A stretch of DNA of 25,951 nt from Parafrigoribacterium_A sp035571875 (GTDB taxonomy: Bacteria; Actinomycetota; Actinomycetes; Actinomycetales; Microbacteriaceae), in assembly GCA_035571875.1 (NCBI GenBank), contig DATNBR010000081.1, positions 1-25,951 of the forward strand. Reading direction: 5' to 3'. Of the stretch, positions 7,146 through 14,688 are shown piece by piece (within the stretch, counting starts at the first letter, position 1; the number at the start of each line of letters is the position of its first letter). Made by a program: the position numbers and the translations under genes. The notes under the pieces are model-generated. The model was not told where the DNA came from. It was given only the letters and a program-made list of their open reading frames with translations, and made no database searches.

Positions 7146-7736
7146 TCAGTCCCGCGGGGTCACGAGCGGCAGGAACAGCTCGTCCACGATCTCGAGGATG
7201 CGCCGCTCGGTCACAGGCTTCAGCGTCATCACCAGGTCGTGCCGGATGAGGTCGAACGGCATGGCGAGCGCCGCGGCAGGCACCCTGTCGAGGTCGAGCT
7301 CGCCGCGGTCGTGCGCCCGCCGAAAGATCGCGTCGGACAGGCGCGGCTGGTTGCCCAGCATCCGGGCACGCACTTCGCCCGGCGTGAGCCCGGAATCGGC
7401 GAGAAGCCCGGCGAACACAGACGTGATGACCGTCGTGAAGCCCAGTCGCCCGTGGTTCATGCCCTTCATGAGGCCGAGCAGATCGCCGCGGAGGCTTCCC
7501 GTGTCGGGCACCTGCACGGGGTGCAGTGCGCGGTAGCGCTCGATCGCGGCGAGCACGAGAACGTCTTTTCCCGCCCAGCGACGGTACAGCACGGGCACGC
7601 TCGTGCGGGCGCGCGTGGCGACCGACTCCATCGTGAGCTTCGGAAAGCCGACCTCGACGAGCTCCTCCCACGCCGCATCCAGAATCGCCGTCTCGAGCGC
7701 CTCGCCCCGTCGGCGAGTGCGCGGTTCGACTGTCAT
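7146..7736 (-). CDS. TetR-family transcriptional regulator
   Basis: This 196-residue protein has an N-terminal TetR DNA-binding domain (AILDAAWEELVEVGF, then LTMESVATRARTSVPVLYRRW, helix-turn-helix at about residues 34-55) and an all-helical ligand-binding C-terminus. It is divergent from a DHA2 multidrug transporter, so it most likely represses that transporter and itself in response to a transported compound. ATG 7736 is chosen over ATG 7742 because TACACT (7749-7744) lies seven bases upstream of it, which fits a leaderless transcript. The arms TAAGACTTG and CAAGTCTTA in the shared region are the best operator candidate. The inducer cannot be read from sequence. Confidence 0.9.
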   Translation of the reverse strand: MTVEPRTRRRGEALETAILDAAWEELVEVGFPKLTMESVATRARTSVPVLYRRWAGKDVLVLAAIERYRALHPVQVPDTGSLRGDLLGLMKGMNHGRLGFTTVITSVFAGLLADSGLTPGEVRARMLGNQPRLSDAIFRRAHDRGELDLDRVPAAALAMPFDLIRHDLVMTLKPVTERRILEIVDELFLPLVTPRD

Positions 7737-7749
7737 GCGCATCAGTGTA
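7737..7749 (-). promoter_or_regulatory. Leaderless -10 element of tetR
   Basis: Minus-strand TACACT (7749-7744), a seven-base spacer, then ATG 7736. This decides the tetR start. Confidence 0.5.
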
Positions 7750-7765
7750 GCGGTCCCGTGTGAAA

Positions 7766-7825
7766 TAAGACTTGCATCCCTTTCTTGTGAGGCGTATCTT
7801 CAATAAGAAACGAAAACAAGTCTTA
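7766..7825 (+). promoter_or_regulatory. Promoter of the MFS gene flanked by inverted operator arms
   Basis: TTGCAT (7772-7777) and TATCTT (7795-7800), 17 bp apart, form a good promoter for the transporter gene. The 9-bp arms TAAGACTTG (7766-7774) and CAAGTCTTA (7817-7825) are exact inverted copies. The first overlaps the -35 and the second lies just after the expected transcription start. This bracket suggests TetR control by occlusion or by two bound dimers. Confidence 0.6.
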
Positions 7826-7839
7826 ACAGGGAGAACCGC

Positions 7840-9285
7840 ATGTCGAGTAGCAAGATCGATCCGCACGTGCTCAAGACGGCGCTGGTGCTCGCCGTCGGCG
7901 TCATGGCCGTCGTCTTCGACACCACGATCGTCAGTGTCGCGCTGCACACGCTCGCGCACGAGCTGGGCACGACGGTCGCCACGATCCAGTGGGTGACCAC
8001 GGGCTACCTGCTCGCGCTCGGCGTCTCGGTGCCGCTCAGCACCTGGGCCCTCGGGCGATTCGGCGGCAAGCGGGTCTGGATGTTCGCGCTCGCGGTGTTC
8101 CTGCTCGGCTCGCTCGGCTCGAGCCTGGCCTGGGATGTCGGCTCACTCATCGGCTGGCGCGTCGTGCAGGGCATCGGCGGAGGACTGATGCTGCCCGTCA
8201 TGGCCACCCTCGTCTTCCAGGCGGCGAAGGGCAAGGCGCTCGGGCGCACGGCGACCTGGGTGGCGCTGCCCGCCCTGCTCGGCCCGATCCTCGGCCCGCT
8301 CATCGGCGGGGCGATCGTCACCAACCTGAGCTGGCGGTTCATGTTCTGGGTCAACGTGCCCTTCTGCGTCGCGGGGCTCATTCTGGCCGGGCTGTACCTC
8401 GCGAAGGACGCGGTGCCCGCGACCCGACCGCGGCTGGATGTCTGGGGGCTCGTCTTGCTCGCGCCCGGCATCGCGGCCATCGTGCTCGCGCTGAGCAACG
8501 CGGGTGGTGCCGCGGGCTTCAACCAGACCGACGTGATCGTGCCGCTCGTGATCGGCGTCGTGCTCCTGGTGGCCTTCACGCTCTACGCGCTGCGGCGCAG
8601 TGAGCCGCTCGTCGACATCCGACTGCTCGCCGTGCGCTCGGTCGGCTCGTCATCGTCGGTGCTGTTCCTCTCGGGCTTCGCGCTGTATGGCGCGATGCTG
8701 CTCCTGCCGCTCTACTACATGGAGGTGCGCGGCACGAGCGCGCTCGCGGCCGGGCTCATCCTCGTGCCGCAGGGGATAGGCACCCTCATCAGCCGGCAGA
8801 TCGCGGGCCCGCTCACCGACAGGCTCGGGGCACGCTCCATTGCTGCCGTCGGCTTCGTCATCGTCGCCGCCGCGACCGTGCCGTTCAGCTTCGTCTCGGC
8901 GACGAGCAGCGACTGGTTGCTTGCGCTCTGGCTGCTTGTGCGCGGCATCGGCCTCGGGGCCGTGACGATGCCGGTCATGACCGCCGCCTACGTGGGCTTG
9001 CAGCATGAGCAGGTCGCGCACTCGAGCGTGCTCACCCGCATCGCGCAGCAAGTCGGTGGTTCGTTCGGCACGGCCGTGCTCGCAGTCATTCTGCAGTACG
9101 CCCTCACCGCGGGCGGGGCCACCGACCTCGTCGGTGCCTTCCACATCGCGTTCTGGTGGGCGACAGGCTTCGCCGTCGTCGCGATGGTGCTCTGCGCCTG
9201 GCTTCCGGGACGCAGGCAGGTGGCGGAGGCCGCGGCGGCCGCCGCCGGACCCGCAGCACAGGAGGTCACTCCCGCTCGCGCATAG
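7840..9285 (+). CDS. DHA2-family (EmrB/QacA-like) MFS multidrug exporter
   Basis: This 481-residue membrane protein has about 14 hydrophobic segments. MFS landmarks are VVFDTTIVSVAL in TM1 (DHA2 motif D1), GRFGGKRVW in the TM2-TM3 loop (motif A), RVVQGIGGGLMLP in TM4 (motif B, with Arg), and ALLGPILGPLIGG in TM5 (antiporter motif C). It is expected to export drugs or other hydrophobic compounds in exchange for protons. It starts at ATG 7840 with GGGAG seven bases upstream. It is divergent from tetR and ends two bases before the stop codon of the convergent hxlR-type gene. The C-terminus is a short Ala-rich cytoplasmic tail. The substrate is unknown. Confidence 0.92.
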   Translation: MSSSKIDPHVLKTALVLAVGVMAVVFDTTIVSVALHTLAHELGTTVATIQWVTTGYLLALGVSVPLSTWALGRFGGKRVWMFALAVFLLGSLGSSLAWDVGSLIGWRVVQGIGGGLMLPVMATLVFQAAKGKALGRTATWVALPALLGPILGPLIGGAIVTNLSWRFMFWVNVPFCVAGLILAGLYLAKDAVPATRPRLDVWGLVLLAPGIAAIVLALSNAGGAAGFNQTDVIVPLVIGVVLLVAFTLYALRRSEPLVDIRLLAVRSVGSSSSVLFLSGFALYGAMLLLPLYYMEVRGTSALAAGLILVPQGIGTLISRQIAGPLTDRLGARSIAAVGFVIVAAATVPFSFVSATSSDWLLALWLLVRGIGLGAVTMPVMTAAYVGLQHEQVAHSSVLTRIAQQVGGSFGTAVLAVILQYALTAGGATDLVGAFHIAFWWATGFAVVAMVLCAWLPGRRQVAEAAAAAAGPAAQEVTPARA

Positions 9286-9287
9286 CC

Positions 9288-9971
9288 TCAGGCGGTGATC
9301 GGCTCCAGGTGAAAGGTCGCCGCGAAGCGATCGAGGAGCGCGGGCTGCCCGGAGAGGATGTGCACCGACTCGCTCGCAATGGCTTCGTGGGCGCTCAGTT
9401 CACCCGAGATGAGCGAGCGGATGCCGGGGCCCGTCGCGAAGGCGAGGTCGGCACCGTCGGCCAAGGGGTCCCGGCCCGCAGCGAGACCGAGCGGATGCGG
9501 TGCCACGAGGAGTCCCTCGGCCCCCGCGCGGAGGCCGAGAGCCACCTCGCCGATGTGTACCTCGTAGGTGGTCGTCGGAAACGCGGCCGCCGCATCCGCC
9601 CGGTACGCGGTTCTGAATGCGATGGTCATCGAATCCGAGGTGACGATGTCGCCCTCAGCGGGCTCGCCCATCGCCTGGAACCCCCAGCGGCCGAGCGCGA
9701 GAACGACGTCTTCGAGCCCCCGCCCGTAGTCGGTGAGTGCGTAGGCGAGGCCGTGCGCCATGGGCAGTCGGCGCACGACGCCCGTCTGTTGCAGCTCCTT
9801 GAGGCGCGTGCTCAGAATGTTCGTCGGGATGCGCGGCAGTCCCGCCTTGAGATCGCTGTAGCGCCGCGGCCCCACGAGCAGGTCGCGCACGATGAGCAGC
9901 GCCCAGCGCTCGCCGATCAGCTCGAGGGCCGTGACGACGCCGCAGTATTGGCCGTAGTTCCTCGCGGCCAC
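9288..9971 (-). CDS. HxlR-family winged-helix regulator with C-terminal SCP2-like domain
   Basis: This 227-residue protein has an N-terminal HxlR domain (residues about 8-95: CGVVTALELIGERWALLIVRDLL, RYSDLKAGLPRIPTNILSTRLKELQ, YALTDYGRGLE). Its C-terminal half (about 110-225) resembles sterol-carrier-type domains found in long HxlR regulators. Cys10 occupies the place of the redox-reactive Cys known in several HxlR proteins. It starts with GTG 9971, directly abutting the TAG stop of the upstream VOC gene (TAG-GTG), so translation is probably coupled and the pair forms one operon. It likely represses its own operon at the TACTTG/CAAGTA palindrome upstream of the VOC gene. Confidence 0.88.
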   Translation of the reverse strand: MAARNYGQYCGVVTALELIGERWALLIVRDLLVGPRRYSDLKAGLPRIPTNILSTRLKELQQTGVVRRLPMAHGLAYALTDYGRGLEDVVLALGRWGFQAMGEPAEGDIVTSDSMTIAFRTAYRADAAAAFPTTTYEVHIGEVALGLRAGAEGLLVAPHPLGLAAGRDPLADGADLAFATGPGIRSLISGELSAHEAIASESVHILSGQPALLDRFAATFHLEPITA

Positions 9972-10418
9972 CTAGGCGGATGCCCCGCCCTGCTCCGCGA
10001 GGTACGCTTCCGGTCCCTGTTCGGCCGCTTTGGGGTCCATCCAGAGGATGCCGAACTCGTTGCCGTCGGGATCTTCGAAGTCGCGCGAGTACATGAAGCC
10101 GTAGTCCTGGGGGTCTCGCGGTTCGGTGCCGCCCGCGGCGATCACCTTCTCGAGAAAGGCATCCACCGCCTCCCGGCTCTCGACGCTGAGCGAGGTCTGC
10201 GTCTGCGCGAAGGTGCGCGGGTCGGAGAGGGGCTTCGACGTGAAGGTCGCGAAGAACTCGCGCACGAGCACCATGAGGTAGATGTGCTCGTCGATGACGA
10301 CACAGGCCGCGTTGTCATCGGTGAAATTGGGGTTGATGCTCCAGCCGAGCCCCTCGAAGAACTTCTTGGCGCGCGGGAGGTCGGTGGTGGTCAGGTTGAC
10401 GAAGATTTCCGTTGACAT
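9972..10418 (-). CDS. VOC (glyoxalase/bleomycin-resistance) family protein
   Basis: This 148-residue protein has two beta-alpha-beta-beta-beta modules. It starts MSTEIFVNLTTTDLPRAKKFFEGLGW and ends its second module with FEDPDGNEFGILWMD, the usual VOC signature with the metal-position Glu. Members of this subgroup (related to B. subtilis YwbC/YdfO-type glyoxalase-like proteins) are often paired with stress regulators, but their substrates are mostly unknown. ATG 10418 has AAAGGAG upstream with good spacing. It is the first gene of a two-gene operon with the HxlR regulator. An upstream extension of the frame to 10508 would run through the promoter and is rejected. Confidence 0.88.
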   Translation of the reverse strand: MSTEIFVNLTTTDLPRAKKFFEGLGWSINPNFTDDNAACVVIDEHIYLMVLVREFFATFTSKPLSDPRTFAQTQTSLSVESREAVDAFLEKVIAAGGTEPRDPQDYGFMYSRDFEDPDGNEFGILWMDPKAAEQGPEAYLAEQGGASA

Positions 10419-10478
10419 GACAACTCCTTTGTTGCTGATGGATGGCTGAGGGGGCCGCTCGTGCGGGCCCGCTGCGCC

Positions 10479-10508
10479 ATACTTGCAAAAAACAAGTAAC
10501 CCTGTCAA
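10479..10508 (-). promoter_or_regulatory. Promoter of the VOC-hxlR operon with a central palindromic operator
   Basis: On the minus strand there is a perfect TTGACA (10508-10503), an 18-bp spacer and AAGTAT (10484-10479). Between them lies the 19-bp palindrome TACTTG-N7-CAAGTA (10480-10498), which overlaps the -10. Binding here would block RNA polymerase. The ACTT/AAGT arms resemble operators known for HxlR-family repressors, so autoregulation by the downstream HxlR gene is likely. Confidence 0.7.
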
Positions 10509-10604
10509 GAGCCGGTGACGAGCCTTTTCGCCGCGGTTACCGAGGCCGCGGTGCCGACCCGACGACCCGTGGCAAGGCAGGGCACCGAGCTTGAGCTCCG
10601 AAGG

Positions 10605-11099
10605 TTACCCCGCGGCAGGGAGGTGCTTGCGGAAGGCGTGCTCGCCGATCACCAGCGGGTCGAGCGTTGGGTCGAACTGCGGCTCGTAGCCGGTGGCCAA
10701 GTAGAGGCCGACGGCCTCGGGTTGCCGTGGGCCGGTGCTGAGTACGACATCCGCGAACCCGCGCTTGGCCGCCTCCGCCTCGAGCTCGGCCAATACGAGT
10801 TTCGCGAGTCCCTGGCCGCGGTGGTCAGGATGCGTCCAGATTCGTTTGATCTCGGCCGTGTGCTCGTCGACGGTCATGAGCGCACCGCCCGAGATGGGTT
10901 CGCCGGCACGCAGAAGGAGGAGGAAGGTGCCGTGCGGTGGAGAGAAGATCTCCGCCGGATAGCGGTTCATTTCGGCGGCCGCGCCTCCGCTGAACAGCTC
11001 TCGATACCGCTCGTCGTACTCCCTCTCGAGGTCGACCAGCAGGGGCCGGGCGAGCGGGTCGAGCGGGGTGGTGTGCAGGAAGGTATCGCCGGTTCTCAT
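10605..11099 (-). CDS. GNAT-family N-acetyltransferase
   Basis: This 164-residue protein carries the acetyl-CoA binding motif A, IWTHPDHRGQGLAKLVLAELE (His93-Arg-Gly-Gln-Gly97), preceded by ISGGALMTVDEHTAEIKR and followed by VVLSTGPRQPEAVGLYLATGYEP (motif B, with the usual Tyr). The acceptor substrate cannot be inferred. The start at ATG 11099 has GGAG six bases upstream. It is monocistronic and divergent from the prp operon across only 45 bp, which suggests back-to-back promoters but gives no functional link. It is a complete gene, unlike the GNAT remnant at 3532-3731. Confidence 0.9.
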   Translation of the reverse strand: MRTGDTFLHTTPLDPLARPLLVDLEREYDERYRELFSGGAAAEMNRYPAEIFSPPHGTFLLLLRAGEPISGGALMTVDEHTAEIKRIWTHPDHRGQGLAKLVLAELEAEAAKRGFADVVLSTGPRQPEAVGLYLATGYEPQFDPTLDPLVIGEHAFRKHLPAAG

Positions 11100-11132
11100 G
11101 AGCCTCTCCAGAATAATGTGCGCGCCGACACC

Positions 11133-11144
11133 TAGGCTGTAGAG
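11133..11144 (+). promoter_or_regulatory. Leaderless -10 element of the prp operon
   Basis: TAGGCT (11133-11138), six bases (GTAGAG), then GTG 11145, so the expected transcription start is the first base of the start codon. No strong -35 is visible, which often means an activator is needed. No prpR gene lies in the window. Confidence 0.6.
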
Positions 11145-12653
11145 GTGCAGTTACATGAGGTTCGAGTACATCGCAGTGACGAAAATCTGGCCAGAGAAGA
11201 CCAGCTCGCCTGGAAGCTCGCCGAAGTCGCCGCAGACCCGGTCGAGGTGACGGATGAGGTGGCCGAGATGGTCGTGAACCGCATCATCGACAACGCCGCC
11301 GTCGCCACCGCGTCGCTGGGCCGCGCGCCGGTGCTCGCCGCGCGCGCGCAGGCCGAGGCGCATCCGGTGTCCACCGGCGGAGCCGGATCCGCCCTGTTCG
11401 GCGTCGAGGGACGCCACAGCCCGGAGTGGGCGGCCTGGGCCAACGGGGTCGCCGTGCGCGAGCTCGACTATCACGACACCTTCCTCGCCGCCGAGTATTC
11501 GCACCCCGGCGACAACATCCCGCCGATCCTCGCCGTCGCGCAACACCTGGGCGCGAGCGGGCGAGACCTGATTCGCGGCATCGCCACCGGCTACGAGATC
11601 CAGATCGACCTGGTCAAGGGCATCAGCCTGCACGCCCACAAGATCGACCACGTCGCGCACCTCGGTCCCTCCGCGTCCGCCGGAATCGGCACCATGCTCG
11701 GCCTCGACACGGCCACGATCTTCCAGGCCATCGGCCAGGCCCTGCACGTGACCACGGCCACCCGCCAGTCCCGCAAGGGCGCGATCTCGAGCTGGAAGGC
11801 CTATGCGCCTGCCTTCGCGGGCAAGATGGCCGTCGAAGCCGTCGACCGTGCGATGCGCGGGCAGACGAGCCCCACGCCGATCTATGAGGGCGAAGACGGC
11901 GTGATCGCCTGGCTGCTGGACGGTCCGAATGCCCGCTACGAGGTTCCGCTGCCCGAGCGCGGCGAGACCAAGCGTGCCATTCTCGACAGCTACACCAAGG
12001 AGCACTCCGCCGAGTACCAGGCGCAGGCCTGGATCGACCTCGCGCGCAGGCTCGGTGAGCAGCATCCGGAACTGCGCGACCCCGCGAACGTCACACGCGC
12101 CGTGCTGCACTCGAGCCACCACACCCACTTCGTGATCGGCTCAGGGGCGAACGACCCGCAGAAATACGACCCCACTGCGAGCCGCGAGACCCTCGATCAC
12201 TCGATCCCGTACATCTTCGCCGTCGCCCTGCAGGACGGCGAGTGGCACCACGAGCGCTCCTACGCACCCGAGCGCGCGGCGCGGCCTGACACGGTCGCGC
12301 TGTGGCAGAAGGTCACCACGACCGAAGACGCGGAGTGGACGCGCCGCTACCACTCCCTCGATCCGAACGAGAAGGCCTTCGGCGGGAGAGTCGAGATCGA
12401 GCTCGCAGACGGCACCCGCATCGTCGACGAGATCGCGGTCGCCGACGCGCATCCGCTCGGAGCCAGGCCCTTCGCGCGCGAGCAGTACGTCGGCAAGTTC
12501 AGAACCCTCGCGGATGGCGTGCTCGAGCCGGCAGAGACAGAGCGCTTCCTCGAGGCGGTTCAGCGCCTTCCCGAACTGGGGCCGGCCGAGCTCGCCGAGC
12601 TCACCATCACGCCCGCGATCCGCATTGCGGCACCGTCGAAAGGCATCTTCTAG
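11145..12653 (+). CDS. prpD: 2-methylcitrate dehydratase (MmgE/PrpD family)
   Basis: This 502-residue protein is full length for PrpD. The start region VRVHRSDENLAREDQLAWK, the segment ELDYHDTFLAAEYSHPGDNIPPILAVAQ, the TATRQSRKGAISSWKAYAPAFAGKM type segment and the EGEDG near residue 248 are typical. The enzyme dehydrates 2-methylcitrate to 2-methyl-cis-aconitate in the cytoplasm, the second step of the 2-methylcitrate cycle. GTG 11145 is chosen because the conserved N-terminus begins a few residues later and a leaderless -10 sits exactly six bases upstream. Its TAG stop shares the G with the GTG start of prpB, so translation is coupled. Confidence 0.95.
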   Translation: MQLHEVRVHRSDENLAREDQLAWKLAEVAADPVEVTDEVAEMVVNRIIDNAAVATASLGRAPVLAARAQAEAHPVSTGGAGSALFGVEGRHSPEWAAWANGVAVRELDYHDTFLAAEYSHPGDNIPPILAVAQHLGASGRDLIRGIATGYEIQIDLVKGISLHAHKIDHVAHLGPSASAGIGTMLGLDTATIFQAIGQALHVTTATRQSRKGAISSWKAYAPAFAGKMAVEAVDRAMRGQTSPTPIYEGEDGVIAWLLDGPNARYEVPLPERGETKRAILDSYTKEHSAEYQAQAWIDLARRLGEQHPELRDPANVTRAVLHSSHHTHFVIGSGANDPQKYDPTASRETLDHSIPYIFAVALQDGEWHHERSYAPERAARPDTVALWQKVTTTEDAEWTRRYHSLDPNEKAFGGRVEIELADGTRIVDEIAVADAHPLGARPFAREQYVGKFRTLADGVLEPAETERFLEAVQRLPELGPAELAELTITPAIRIAAPSKGIF

Positions 12654-13567
12654 TGCTGTACTCCCAGATCACCCCCGCAACGAAGCGGCAACTGCTGCGC
12701 GAGCACCTCGCCACCGGCAAGCTGCTGCGCTACCCAGGCGCCTTCAACCCGCTGAGCGCCAAACTCATCGAAGACAAGGGATTTGAGGGCGTCTACATCT
12801 CCGGCGCCGTTATCTCCGCTGACCTCGGCCTGCCCGATATCGGCCTCACGACACTCACCGAGGTCGCCGGCCGCGCCCAGCAGATCAACCGGATGACATC
12901 GCTGCCGACCCTCGTCGACGCCGACACCGGTTTCGGAGAGCCGATGAATGTGGCGCGCACCGTTCAGGAGCTCGAGAACGCGGGCGTCACCGGGATCCAC
13001 ATCGAAGACCAGGTGAACCCCAAGCGCTGCGGCCACCTCGACGGAAAGGCCGTGGTCGACGAGGCAACCGCGACCAAGCGCATCCGGGCCGCGGCCGAGG
13101 CCAGACGCGACCCGAACCTGCTCATCATGGCCCGCACCGATATCCGGGCGATCGACGGCATGGGCGCCGCGATCGACCGGGCCAAGGCGCTCGTCGACGC
13201 CGGGGCCGATGCCCTCTTCCCCGAGGCGATGCGAGATCTGGCGGAGTTCGAGGCGGTACGGGCCGCGGTAGACGTGCCGATCCTCGCGAACATGACCGAG
13301 TTCGGCAAGAGCGAGCTGTTCACCACCCAGCAGCTCGAGGGCGTGGGCATCAACATTGTCATCTACCCGGTCACGCTCCTGCGCAGCGCGATGGGGGCCG
13401 CCGAGCGTACGCTCGACCTGATCGCATCCGAGGGCACACAGCAGAGCGCGGTGCCCGAGATGCAGACGCGCGCGAGACTCTACGAACTGCTGGACTACGA
13501 GGCGTACAACACCTTCGATTCCGGCGTCTTCAACTTCGAGGTACCCAGCGCAAGAGGAGCAGAATGA
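12653..13567 (+). CDS. prpB: 2-methylisocitrate lyase
   Basis: This 304-residue protein belongs to the isocitrate lyase/PEP mutase family. It shows YISGAVISADLGLPDIGLTTLTEV, the metal-binding DADTGFGEP, and the active-site signature NPKRCGHLDGK with catalytic Cys126. It splits 2-methylisocitrate into pyruvate and succinate, the last step of the cycle. PrpB proteins are about 295-305 residues, so it is complete. The frame is open far upstream inside prpD (to 12302), but GTG 12653, overlapping the prpD stop by one base (TAGTG), matches the family N-terminus. Its TGA overlaps the ATG of prpC (ATGA). Confidence 0.95.
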   Translation: MLYSQITPATKRQLLREHLATGKLLRYPGAFNPLSAKLIEDKGFEGVYISGAVISADLGLPDIGLTTLTEVAGRAQQINRMTSLPTLVDADTGFGEPMNVARTVQELENAGVTGIHIEDQVNPKRCGHLDGKAVVDEATATKRIRAAAEARRDPNLLIMARTDIRAIDGMGAAIDRAKALVDAGADALFPEAMRDLAEFEAVRAAVDVPILANMTEFGKSELFTTQQLEGVGINIVIYPVTLLRSAMGAAERTLDLIASEGTQQSAVPEMQTRARLYELLDYEAYNTFDSGVFNFEVPSARGAE

Positions 13568-14688
13568 CCGACACAGAAATCCACAAGGGTCTCGCCGGAG
13601 TCGTCGTCGACTACACCGCGATCTCCAAGGTGAACCCCGAGAGCAACTCGCTGCTGTATCGCGGCTACCCGGTGCAGGAACTGGCCGAGAAGTGCACCTT
13701 CGAGGAGGTGGCCTACCTGCTCTGGCACGGCGATCTCCCCACGGCCGAGCAGCTCGAGGAGTTCGAGAAGCTCGAGCGCTCGCTGCGACCACTCGACGCG
13801 CGCACCAAGCGTGTCATCGACGAACTGCCGCTCACCGCGCATCCGATGGATGTCGTGCGCACCGCGGTCAGCGTGCTCGGCGCCACAGACCCCACCCTCA
13901 CTCAGCCGAACGGCGTCGAGGACCGCACACTCAATGAGGGCCGGGCCGTATACCTGCTCGCGCAACTGCCCAGCATCGTCGCCTACGACCAGCGCCGCCG
14001 TCGCGGTGAGCAACTGGTCGAGCCGCGCGACGATCTCGGCTTCTCGGCGAACCTGCTGCACATGACCTTCGGCGAGGTGCCGGATCTCGTCGTCGTGAAC
14101 GCCTTCGACATCTCGATGATCCTGTACGCAGAACACTCCTTCAACGCGAGCACCTTCACCGCCAGGGTCATCACCTCGACGCTCGCCGACCTGTACTCCG
14201 CGGTCACCGGAGCGATCGGCGCACTCAAGGGCCCGCTGCACGGCGGTGCCAACGAGGCCGTCATGCACGCCTTCGACGAGATCGGCTCCGCAGACAAGGC
14301 AGGGGCCTGGCTGGATGCCGCTCTCGCCGAGAAGCGCAAGATCATGGGCTTCGGTCACCGGGTCTACAAGAACGGTGACTCTCGCGTGCCGACGATGAAG
14401 GCCGCCCTCGACACCCTCGTGGCGGAGCTCGAGCGACCCGATGTGATCGAGCTCTATGAGGCACTCGAAGCGGCGATGGCCGAGCGCAAGGGCATCAAGC
14501 CGAACCTCGACTACCCGAGCGGCCCGGTCTACAAGCTCATCGGCTTCGACACCGAGCAGTTCACCCCGCTCTTTGTGGCCAGCCGCATCGTCGGCTGGAC
14601 CGCGCACATCATGGAGCAGCAGGCATCCAACGCTCTCATCCGACCGCTCTCGGCCTACAACGGCGAGGAAGAAAGGCACATCGCATGA
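13564..14688 (+). CDS. prpC: 2-methylcitrate synthase / citrate synthase
   Basis: This 374-residue citrate synthase-fold protein has the catalytic triad His226 (GPLHGGANEAV), His265 (GFGHRVY) and Asp316 (NLDYPSGPVY), and the conserved AEHSFNASTFTAR. The short form (about 370-380 residues), starting KGLAGVVVDYTAISKVNPESNSLLYRGY, is typical of methylcitrate synthases. It condenses propionyl-CoA with oxaloacetate to give 2-methylcitrate. Assignment over citrate synthase rests mainly on the operon with prpD and prpB. It overlaps prpB and the next gene by four bases on each side (ATGA). Confidence 0.93.
   Translation: MTDTEIHKGLAGVVVDYTAISKVNPESNSLLYRGYPVQELAEKCTFEEVAYLLWHGDLPTAEQLEEFEKLERSLRPLDARTKRVIDELPLTAHPMDVVRTAVSVLGATDPTLTQPNGVEDRTLNEGRAVYLLAQLPSIVAYDQRRRRGEQLVEPRDDLGFSANLLHMTFGEVPDLVVVNAFDISMILYAEHSFNASTFTARVITSTLADLYSAVTGAIGALKGPLHGGANEAVMHAFDEIGSADKAGAWLDAALAEKRKIMGFGHRVYKNGDSRVPTMKAALDTLVAELERPDVIELYEALEAAMAERKGIKPNLDYPSGPVYKLIGFDTEQFTPLFVASRIVGWTAHIMEQQASNALIRPLSAYNGEEERHIA

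Noticed and set aside
9156..10415. 419-codon plus frame opposite hxlR and VOC genes
   Set aside because: It is antisense to two recognisable proteins and has no domain; its GC pattern follows the minus-strand codons.
10509..10604. Small RNA or gene between the VOC promoter and the GNAT gene
   Set aside because: About 96 bp with only a short GAGCTTGAGCTC palindrome; no start/ribosome site or strong hairpin.
12302..12652. Upstream extension of prpB inside prpD
   Set aside because: The extension is an out-of-frame reading of prpD; GTG 12653 fits the family N-terminus and the coupling pattern.
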